From the NCBI GenBank assembly GCA_946122785.1, contig CAMGYJ010000006.1, forward strand, positions 40,692,066 through 40,756,065: a DNA stretch of 64,000 nt, in the 5' to 3' direction. The translations under genes and the position numbers were made by a program. This document shows positions 55,922-64,000 of this stretch, piece by piece. Within the stretch, counting starts at the first letter, position 1, and every line of letters starts with the position of its first letter. The stretch is from Linum tenue (lineage: Eukaryota > Streptophyta > Magnoliopsida > Malpighiales > Linaceae). The notes beneath the pieces were generated by a model, which saw only the letters and a list, made by a program, of their open reading frames with translations, did not search any database and had not been told where the DNA came from.

Positions 55922-56952
55922 TTGAAAAAGGGAGAGAAGAAGGCCTCAAGGAATGAGAGGAAGGAGGCAAGGAAGACATTGCCAGAGGATGGATATGTGC
56001 CACCTCTTCCTTATCCGACAAGGATGCACAAGGAGAGGTTGGACAACGAGTATGGAGGGTTCATGGAAAAGCTACGCAACCTCCACCTCAACATCCCGTT
56101 CCTCAAAGCCATGGCGCAAATGCCAAGATATGCCAAGCACCTCAAAGGATTACTCATCAAGAAGCCAGGCTTGAAGGCCTCGCCAACGTGACTCCTCGCG
56201 AGGAGTGCTCGGCTTTCCTCCTCGACCACTTGCCCAAAAAGCGGTCTGACCCAGGTAGCTTTACTATCCCTCTTGATATTGGTGATCACCATATAGAAAA
56301 TGCCTTGGCGAACCTAGGAGCTAGCGTGAATGTGATGCCCTACAAGCTTTTCAAAAAGTTAGAAGTAGGTGAACTTAAGACCTCTAAGCTTAGCATCACC
56401 TTAGTCGACCGTTTGGTCATTAGCTCGAGAGGTATAGTGGAGGACATGATGGTGAGAGTGGGCAAGTTTTGCTATCCGATCGATTTCGTGATTCTCGACA
56501 TAAGTGAGGACTCAGATATGCCCCTCATCCTCGGTCATCCCTTTCTTGCAACCGCCAAGGCATTGATAGACATTAATGAGGGAACCCTAATTTTGGGTGA
56601 TGGTAAGGAGAGAATCAAGCTTGAAATTGATCCTAGGGTGAGGAGTGATGAAGTGAAGGGGGTGTTTTCAAATGATGTGAATGAGAGTGGAGGAAAGCCT
56701 CTCAAGGAAAACCGCATTGTTACTTGTGTTGTCTTTGATGATGTTGAGCAGGAAGTTAAGAAGGTTCCTAAGCCCAAAGGACCAAGATTGAATGCTTGGA
56801 AAAGAACGATGAAGGGAGCTTTGACCCGGAAGATGGGGGAGGCAGAAGCAATATTGCCAACCAAGAGGGCCAACTCAAGGAGGCTAAGATGGGAGGCTAC
56901 AAGCCTTACCCCGAGAGTGTGGTGGATCCGCTCTCGGTGGCATCACGTTTGA
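55922..56952 (+). pseudogene. Retropepsin-like protease of element B
   Basis: A Lys-rich linker leads to FLKAMAQMPRYAKHLKGLL (a conserved pre-protease motif). A frame change near 56190 follows, then ECSAFLLDHLPKKRSDPGSF and the protease core ALANLGASVNVMP. The second catalytic landmark VPLILGRPFLAT reads MPLILGHPFLAT. The catalytic Asp of DLGAS is Asn, so the enzyme is predicted dead. Protease would cleave Gag. No reverse transcriptase follows; coding homology ends by about 56950. Confidence 0.82.
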
Positions 56953-57002
56953 AGTCATGATTGATCCCCAACCGTCAAGCTAATGACGATAACTAAGCGC
57001 TT

Positions 57003-57020
57003 GTTGGGAGACAACCCAAC
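57003..57020 (+). other. GTTGGG-CCCAAC hairpin, element B
   Basis: GTTGGGAGACAACCCAAC, the counterpart of the hairpins at 27531 (A) and 10910 (C). It marks the position where pol should end, so the pol deletion in B left this point intact. Confidence 0.65.
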
Positions 57021-57189
57021 GGAGATTTGTTTTCTTTTCCTTAGTTTTTGTTTTAGTATCTTGTGAAGGGATCGAGTGGTGAAGTGGTGTCCCCGTGCCG
57101 ATTGTTGTGTTTTTTCGGTTTATGGTTGTGTTGTGATCGATAAGAAGGCACAGAGGAATAGGTTGAGTCAAAATTTTTGCAGAAGTGAC

Positions 57190-57400
57190 ATGTTTTCACT
57201 TGAGTTCACGGACGGATTGCTGAGTTCACGGTCACTAAGATCGTGAACAAGCAAACGCGTCCGTGAACTGGGCGCTGATGCATGTTCACCACCTGTCAAC
57301 CACTCCGTGTTCACGGACGCATTCGCGAGTTCACGGTCACTAAAACCATGAACTGGGTAACACGTTCGTGAACTCAGAGTTGTGCCTATAAAAGGGGCGT
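57190..57400 (+). promoter_or_regulatory. Promoter-like block with LTR-type palindromes and a TATA box
   Basis: Contains the motif family of the LTR U3: inverted pairs GTTCACGGTC/GATCGTGAAC (57224-57248) and GTTCACGGTC/AACCATGAAC (57329-57353), plus several GTTCACGGACGC copies. A good plant TATA box, TATAAAAG (57387-57394), lies at the right edge. It sits about 550 bp before the env-like region. That it drives a separate transcript is an inference. Confidence 0.55.
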
Positions 57401-57942
57401 GAACGGCCACCCTTCACTTCACCACCAAATTCTCACCGGAAAATTCAAATCTTCGCCGGAAAATTGCGAAAACCCGTCGTTTTTTTATCTTTCCCCCATT
57501 TCCGGCGAGCAAAACCCAAAACCAACGTAATACACAGCTTCCTCTCCTCAAAACCGGCCTGTGCTGAGATTTTGGGGAGATTTGGAGCATATTTTTTTCG
57601 GCCAAGTCACCGGCGGCGAGTGTCGGGCGAGCTTCCGACAAAGCTCCGGCGACCCCCTCTCCGGTCAGTTTTCCGAACATTTTTCACCATCCTCGCCCGC
57701 ACCTCACTTCCTCCCTCGTCCTACTTGAGTCTCCAGGTTTGTTTTTCAACTTTACCTTTGTGAATTTTGGAGAATCGGATTAGGTAGTGAAGTGAGGTTG
57801 AATTTTTGTGCTTGGCATGATTGAATCTAGTTAGGGCGAGGACTCAGGTGAATTAGGTCGTGTGATTGATGGATTGATTTTTGCATGAACTTAGTGAGCC
57901 TTGGTGGGCGTGTTTGAACCTAATTGTGTTTATTTTTAGAAT
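57401..57942 (+). other. Putative leader of the env-like region
   Basis: GC-richer than its surroundings, with repeated CCGGCGA and CCGGAAAA motifs. A donor-like CTCCAG|GTTTGT is at 57733 and an acceptor-like TTTATTTTTAG at about 57928-57939, close to an ATG. The layout resembles a spliced 5' leader; unproven. Confidence 0.35.
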
Positions 57943-58890
57943 TTGCCCACCATGTGCTATGTTATGAATGCAAGTGGAGTTTGTTTTTGTTTGGTGGATG
58001 GTAGCACCGTGGTAGGGGTTGTGGTTCAACTTTTAGTGTGCTTGAATCGTGAAATACCCACAACCATGCCACAGTGGTTTGAGCTTAAATGTTTTAGCCA
58101 TGGTGGAAAAACAAGTGTGGGGGGAATCTCTTTTCCTTCCAATGAGCGGGTATATGACAGATGTTTCCACGTATGGTGTGTGTTAGTGTTTGTGCGGGAT
58201 GCTTAACTTGGAGCATGAGTTCATCAGTTACCTGGTGAACCAGCCGGAGTTTGGCGAGAAGTTCGCCTACCATAGTGACAGCCCGATCGGGCCTCACTGG
58301 TGGCTGGACCTGGACATGTTTAATTTGTTCAGGTGCCGAGACGCCATGACTGGGGTACTCTCCCATCCCCAGTGGCTCCAGCTCCTGACCATGGATGAGG
58401 AGATTTTCCTTGAGCTCTATGTGGAGTTCTACTTCACCTTCTCCCACATTGTCCCGGCCAGCAAGAAGAGCCAGCCCTGAGTGGAGTTTATGTTGGGTGG
58501 TCAGCTACGAGTGCTGACCTATGATGGCTTCGTTCAGGCCATGGGACTCGACACCGCTCACATAACGATGACGGAGCGGCAGTTCACGGTCGACTTCAAC
58601 TATCACGAGCAGAGCGAGTTTTAGAGGAGCCGAACTAACGCTATAAAGCTGAAGACCCAGTGGAGGATTCTCCACACTCTGCTCATCAGATCTGTCGTCC
58701 CCAGCTTCCAGTCAGGCCACTTGATGACGAATAGAGGGCTCATTGCCCTCTACTCGATGAGGAGTCCAGCTGAGCCGATCCATCTGGGATCGTTGATCGC
58801 CACCTCTTTCGCCCAGTGTTTGAGGCGGAACAGGGTGGACACTATGCATATGGGGGGCATCATCACGAGGATAGACCGACACTTCTAGGT
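57943..58890 (+). pseudogene. Env-like (ATHILA ORF1-type) region of element B
   Basis: The best-preserved part (58190-58480) reads NLEHEFISYLVNQPEFGEKF, then WLQLLTMDEEIFLELYVEFYFTF. After a TGA it continues with GGQLRVLTYDGFVQAMGLD and further segments to RNRVDTMHMGGIITRIDRHF. This matches the plant ATHILA ORF1 pattern (xxLTLEFLxT followed by FxLGGxxxxLTxxxFxxALG). Stops at 58478 and 58622 break it. The function in the element is not established; no membrane segment is evident in what remains. Confidence 0.6.
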
Positions 58891-58961
58891 GGATCTGGCC
58901 CATTGCACAGTGTCGTAAGGATGGAGCCCTTCCTAGTGGAGACATTGTATAACCAGAAGCT

Positions 58962-58975
58962 GGGGGGGGGGGGGG
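58962..58975 (+). other. Internal 14-G run, element B
   Basis: AGCTGGGG... followed by TAGTCTACTAGTATGCTTGTGTGAGTG. Element A has an 18-G run followed by the same sequence (27777-27820). It could be an expanded accessory polypurine tract; length may be affected by assembly error. Confidence 0.6.
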
Positions 58976-59024
58976 TAGTCTACTAGTATGCTTGTGTGAG
59001 TGAGATGTTGCTTGGAGCCTTTTG

Positions 59025-61227
59025 TGTAACACCCCGAATTTTGGGTTATGGTTCGACCATAATACGTGATCGGTTGGGTTGACAGTTGCGTACTAAAAGT
59101 GGCAATCGCGGATTAGTAGTAGTAGTAATAATAATAATTATTATTATTTAAAAAAATATATGAAACATAAACCGACCTGGGGGGCCGAGCGGCCTCCCCA
59201 ATTAATCCCCAAACCCCCCGACCCTCTCTCTATTTCCCCCCAACAAACCATTCCCCAGACCGCCAACACAAATAAACCCGACCCCCCTTTAATTCCCAAA
59301 TCACCGCCACCCTCCTGTTATTCCAAATCCCCACCGCCAGCCTTCCCAAATATCCCCAGCCCTGACCCGCCGCCTATGCCATTGATTCCCCAAAGCAAAG
59401 AAGAAGGGAACCCTCGCCCAGCAACCCCGCTTGTTAGAGAGCAAAAGAAAAATCAATCGCCGGCAATCCGAGGAAGAAAGAAGGAGTCGGCTGCCGACCC
59501 CGATCCCTAACCCGATCCCATCCCTTTCGCATTCTAGAGGTAAGGGAAATCGATCCCTTTGAGTTAGGTCGATTAGTTTGGGGATTTTTCGTGAGGGTGC
59601 AATTCTGGGGTTTTCGCAACAGACGTTCAGGCTTTTAGTGACAGGGTTTGGGTGGTCACTAAATCTGCTGGGAATTTTCAGAAACTTGTTTTAGATGTTT
59701 TTAATTGTTTCGAGTCTTTATTGGGGTTTGTTCTTGAGTTTAAAATTTTTATAAATTGAGGCAGGTCGAGGAGATGGCTGTAAATTAAATTGGGGATTTT
59801 TGAAGATGTATTTCTAATTTTAGAAATTGTTCGAACATTCGTTTTAATTAAATAAAAATATTTCCGAAGAGTTTACAAGGATTTGATAATTTTCAAGGGT
59901 TTAAGTACTCATGATTGATGTAGGAAACTTATGATCCGAATTTTTAAGAAGGTTCAAGTTAGGTGGGAAATTCGTCCAAGACTAAAATAATTAGGAAAAG
60001 TGGTCGGTTTTGAAGGGATTGTTTTTAGAAAAATTTTAAAGGCGGTTAAGGGACCTTTGGAGCGAGTCTGGAGGACTGGATTTTGAGGAGAGGACGTCCT
60101 AGTGACCCAAAAGAGAATTATAAATCGAGAAAGGTCGATTAAGGAGATGACTTTCTTATCAATAGGTTCACCGAGATAATTCGGCTAGGAGGGATTTCTT
60201 CGAGTAAGGAATCAAGGAGTCATCTTTACAAGGTGAGTGTAAAGGGGGTAAATTCTAGGCCTTACGTGTTCTTTCAAGAATTACAAGCCTTAAGTATTCT
60301 GATGAAGTGATTGTCGTTGTTTGATTGTGCTTATGGTTGATGATATGTGATTTTGTTTGAGCTATGTTTGATGTGAATGTGCATGAGCTCTTACTAGAAT
60401 TAAAACTTTAAGTTTATAAGTTATTGTTAAAGTTAAGAAACAAGTTCTTTTTAAGAAGTAACTCACCTTCAAGAAGGTGAAGTCGTTTTAAGTGTTTTTA
60501 GTCACTAGCGCCAGTCCGTTGCCTTGTGTGACATTTTGAGATATAGCAGCAGTTATGCTCTTGAGACTTTTGAAATGGGCAGCAGTTATGCCCTTGAGAA
60601 TCGTGGTGAAGAGCCACCACGATAAGTTTAAGATGTTAGGGGGATGAATCGTTACGACTTCCCTAACAAAGTTTAAGTTTAAGGAAAGCCTGAATGGCTT
60701 CTCATATGTATTAGTTGGCAACCGGACTAGCTAGTGAGGGATCCCAGTGTCAGTCAAATTTTTAAGTTGAGATTTGAGTTTTAAGAGTAAAATCTTAGAG
60801 GGTGGAAGTACCATCCACCAATTTAAGTTAAGTTCTTAAGTAAGAAATAGTAGAGATTTCAATCGTAAGGGCGTAGACTGACCCTAACTCACTCACCAGA
60901 TCGTAGGGGAGGAAATCCTACCCAGCCAGTCCGTGACCAGCAAGTTAGAGGAGCTCAACACCATCGTCGCTGAGAGATGTCGAGCCAGGCGTCAGAGTAA
61001 GCTTCGAGGAACTTTTCAAGTTATTAAGACTTTATGGTTAAGAGTTAAAGATTGGAGATTCATTTCTTTTGGACAATTTGAGTTTTGCCCACGTGTTTAG
61101 GGCTTCGATTTGAGATATTAAGATATTTGAGTTTGGTATTTTATTTAAACTTGTGTTATTTGAGATTTTTAATTATACCCCTGGGTAGAAATGTCTTTTT
61201 CCAAGTTCAAAGAGGTGGGATGTTTCA
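59025..61227 (+). mobile_element. Solo LTR, del/Tekay-like Ty3/gypsy
   Basis: Begins TGTAACACCCCGAATTTTGG and ends GGGATGTTTCA, 2203 bp, with a perfect target duplication TTTTG (59020-59024, 61228-61232). Element A shows the uninterrupted sequence at the same place. It contains a TAA/ATT microsatellite (59116-59150), a proline-codon-like CCCC-rich stretch (59180-59390) without real coding evidence, and the multi-hairpin domain (60232-60897). Confidence 0.9.
60232..60897 (+). other. Multi-hairpin domain closed by GGTGAGTG/CACTCACC, second copy
   Basis: GGTGAGTG (60232-60239) pairs with CACTCACC (60890-60897), with GGGT and ACCC just inside. Inner hairpins: CACCTTC/GAAGGTG (60464-60479), AGCA/TGCT and GGGCA/TGCCC with the identical loop GCAGTTA (60545-60559, 60577-60593), ATCGTGGT/ACCACGAT (60600-60623), GTTAGGG/CCCTAAC (60635-60667), AAGCC/GGCTT (60686-60700), GGTGGA/TCCACC (60801-60819). 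Position relative to the LTR end is 330 bp, against 355 bp in the copy at 3910-4504. Confidence 0.75.
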
Positions 61228-61232
61228 TTTTG

Positions 61233-62909
61233 TATGCCCAAATTTAAAAAATTTGAGGGCTCCAAGCAATGTTTGCATGTTCAAAGTGGCCGTATGGTGG
61301 AAAATTCTCGTGTTTGTGGCATTGATCTTGAATTGTTGCATGTGATCGAGTATATCCTATGATGATGATTGAGAAGTTCATTAGGATAGGGCAAAAGTTT
61401 AGTTCTCAAGTGTGCATAAATGAATGGATGTCTTGACTTGATCACTTGTTGTTTACCATTGCCATGCATCGTGTTTGTGAATTGTAATAGATGGTTGGGT
61501 AAATAGGTAGTCTGTGAGCTTTGAACCTTTCATTTCTTTCGGTGTGATAGTTCCATCTTAACACGGTTTGTAGCATCACAGTTGTAACTAGCAAGTATGA
61601 GGGAGGCATAGGATGAGTCCACGCCCAAAAGTTGATTGTCCCGAAATGCATCATTCCTTAGTCAACCCCTTTGAGCCTTGCGACTCCGTGAGTCATTCTC
61701 AATTTAGGAGCTTCGTTCGTGTGAGCTTAAAGGTGTTAGTAGAACGACCCCCAAATCCTTTCTTCTTGTCTAAACATGAGTCGCCCGTATGTCCCGGAGC
61801 TCTTACCGTTGAGTTTTCATAGAGGTTCTACATAGGAGGCTTGTGTGTGGTTCTTGCTAGGAATGCAAAATGGAGTGTAGTGTTGGAGTTAGTTCCTCAA
61901 AAAGAGAGCATTGGTCGATAAATGTTTAGGTGCCAAGTGTTTTTACTCTCTAATACCCCCCTCAAAAAGAAAAGGAAAAAATGAGAAAGAAAAAATGAGG
62001 AACGAAAAAAGAGGTAATAAAATGGGGTAAATAAAGTAGAGAGTGTCACGAAAAACCAAAGTACATGCTCTAGAAGGGGTTTCTTGGCACCCAAGCCATC
62101 GAAACCCCCAACATTGTTTAGAACTCCTTCACTACCAAACCTTAAAGAACTAGCAAGAGTTGACCGAGGAAGAGTGCTTCAAGGTAGTTCATGATGGGTG
62201 ATAGTTGGAAGGAAGAGATAAGGGTTTTCGCTGATGCCAAGGCCTTTGATTGAAGAGAAGAGTTTTAGTCGAAACCATAGACCCTTCGGGTTTAGGTTGA
62301 AGATGTAGAACCTCACGTCATGATTGCCACCACCCAAAAAGCCTTTTTTCGCACGTCCAAGCCAATCGCCAATCATCTGAACCCGTGTCTAAGACCTCTG
62401 GACGAGCTAGTTGTGACAACCATCCTGTGAACGCTAGCATTTAGAGGTTACCGCCGTGGTATTGAGATGATAGGGTCGAGAGGTTACGATTGTTCACATC
62501 TTTTGCACCAAAAAGGTCCTGACCCCACTGGTCTTGAGAGTGAGTGATCCATTCTTGTTTTACTTACCATTTAATACCCGGGTGAGGTCCTTCGTTGCCT
62601 TTCCATTTGTTCCTCGGACTTGAATTCCATGCATGGTTGGTTGTGGTCGATAAGTGGTTTTGTTGAGACTTGCATTTATCCATGAATAAGTTGAGAACTT
62701 TTCGTTTGCCCGTTTTGGTGGCTTTGAATGTCGTTTGTGGTGGATGTCGGTATTGTTTGTAACGGTTCATATGTTGATTGTCAATAATCATCGAGAATTC
62801 CCGCTTCGTGCCCTTTGAGTTGTCCCCAAAGTATTTGTGTACGTTGAAATATTACCATGTGCATGAAATGGTTTGCTTGGGGACAAGAAAACGTCTAAGT
62901 GTGCGGGAG
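61233..62909 (+). mobile_element. 3' non-coding region of element B with polypurine tract
   Basis: Colinear with 27850-29548 of element A, including the AAAGAAAA-rich stretch (61965-62010), and ends in CTAAGTGTGCGGGAG immediately before the 3' LTR (one interruption relative to A's AAGTGTGGGGGAG). No intact frame. Confidence 0.75.
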
Positions 62910-64000
62910 TGATTCGGGCCTAATTGCACATGTTTTGCCCCCGGTTTACCTAGATGTTTGTGCCAAATTCGCTCCTTAAAGGTCGGTTTTACGCTAGGAT
63001 CTTCGTGTTTGAGTGTGTTTTAGGATTTAAAATGTGAAACCAGCCTCGGAGTCGAAAGATTGGCGAAAAGGATCGAAAACCGGAAGAAGAGGTGTAAAAG
63101 GGCAGGTTCACGGCTAACTGAAGGAGTTCACGGTCATGCAAGACCGTGAAGAAGGGGAGTTGACCGTGAATCGCAAGGCGTCCCAAGCCAATTTGAAGGT
63201 TACTGACGCAAGGTGAGTTCACGGTCTCTAAGACCGTGAACAAAAGCAGTTGCTCGTGAACAGACGTGAGCGATGCGGAGCGTTTTGGCGCACGCCTTGA
63301 GTTCACGGACGCGTTTGATGGTTCACGGCCGTGAACTCAGCTCTTCTCGGGTTTAAAAGCTTAGATGAAAGGAAGAGAGATGGGAGAGCCCACTTTTGTG
63401 AGAAACACCTTCTTCAACATTCTAGTGACAAAAACAGAACCAAAGGGAAGAAGAAGGTTAGAGTTTCGCTTCAAGGCAGATTTTTAGGAAGATTTCCCCA
63501 AGGAAAGCTCAACTCAAGGGTCAAGAAGAGAGGAGGCCTCCCCAAAGATGGTTTCCACCTTTTCCCCTTTTGTTCTTCCCACCTCTACCATGGAGTAAAC
63601 CTCTTTTCACTTGGGTGTAGTGAAACCCTAAATCTACCATGTAATTTTCTTGTATGTGGTTTGGATGATTGTTATTAGGTATTGTTCAATTCAAAGTCTG
63701 AGGCATTATTCACCATGATTGTGCATGCTTGTGCTTAGCAACTTAGGGGTTGTGCATGTTTTGTTCTTATCATCCTAGGGATTGTGCATAATTGTGCTTA
63801 GCACCCCCTAAGTTTGTGCATTTAGGTGCTAGTAATCTAATTTGCCACCTTGCCCTAGTTTAGAGAGGAAAATCCCCCTTTCAAGGGAGACTCAATCGAG
63901 TTGGTTTTCCTTCCGCTTTCTAAGCCACCCTAAACTAGGTTGAGTTAGGACAACCCTCAATATTGAATTAAACAAGTCGATTAATCATGGTTAAAGCGTC
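62910..64000 (+). repeat. 3' LTR of element B, truncated by the window edge
   Basis: TGATTCGGGCC onward matches the 5' LTR, including the palindrome GTTCACGGCCGTGAAC (63321-63336), and retains the TTTTACGCTAGG segment deleted from the 5' copy. The end lies outside the window. Confidence 0.9.

Larger units (their letters stand above)
52647..64000 (+). mobile_element. Athila-like LTR retrotransposon B, pol-less, runs off the window
   Basis: 5' LTR, primer site, gag, protease, a promoter-like block, an env-like region, a 3' non-coding region, a polypurine tract, and a 3' LTR that continues past the window end. Reverse transcriptase, RNase H and integrase are absent: protease is followed directly by the GTTGGG hairpin that marks the end of pol in element A. 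The target duplication cannot be tested because the right end is not in the window; the left candidate is GTTTG (52642-52646). Confidence 0.88.

Noticed and set aside
59160..59510. 116-codon proline-rich plus-strand frame
   Set aside because: It lies within the del/Tekay-like solo LTR and consists of low-complexity CCCC-rich codons without domain motifs; a composition artefact.

Overview
This is a gene-poor, repeat-dense plant nuclear window, probably from a eudicot. The evidence is nested LTR retrotransposons of both superfamilies, a CACTA terminus, hAT and Harbinger-like MITEs, a tRNA-Asp type primer site, and one plant J-protein gene. No bacterial or organellar operon is present.

Layout. 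At 1-14911 there are nested retroelements, mostly on the minus strand. A pol-less Athila/Tat-like element (C, about 9433-14911, running off to the left) was invaded by a chromovirus-like Ty3 element (G, 4993-9432). G carries one minus-strand Athila-like LTR in its interior (5657-6998) and another in its 3' LTR (1089-4992). The second LTR was hit by a del/Tekay-like solo LTR (1155-4859, target duplication AGTTT). That solo LTR was hit by a minus-strand copia solo LTR (2507-3196, CCTAT). A 797-bp exact-looking tandem duplication (1004-2597) came last. 14912-19067 is mostly unassigned sequence with one MITE and a faint LTR. 19068-35792 holds an old Tat/Athila-type element (E). Inserted into it is a 12-kb Athila-like element (A, 19836-31832, GGGCG), which itself carries a minus-strand gag-only element (F) and a hAT MITE.

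The gene island is about 36.2-44.4 kb. Its one confident gene is a plus-strand J-domain/DUF3444 protein (39145-41100). 44395-51540 is a complete but dead Ty1/copia element (AGTCC), split in the integrase by a solo LTR (47036-48318, GCTAT). From 52647 to beyond the window lies a second Athila-like element (B). It has gag-protease and env-like remnants but no reverse transcriptase, and a del/Tekay-like solo LTR (59025-61227, TTTTG) is inserted in it.

The features do not act as one pathway; the window records successive insertion, LTR-LTR recombination, deletion and mutational decay. The most unusual signal is in the two del/Tekay-like LTRs. Each holds a block of about 600-670 bp closed by complementary GGTGAGTG and CACTCACC and packed with hairpins. 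Several of these hairpins share a loop while their stems differ but still pair. A second signal is a promoter-like block (LTR-type palindromes plus TATA) inside element B, just ahead of its env-like region.
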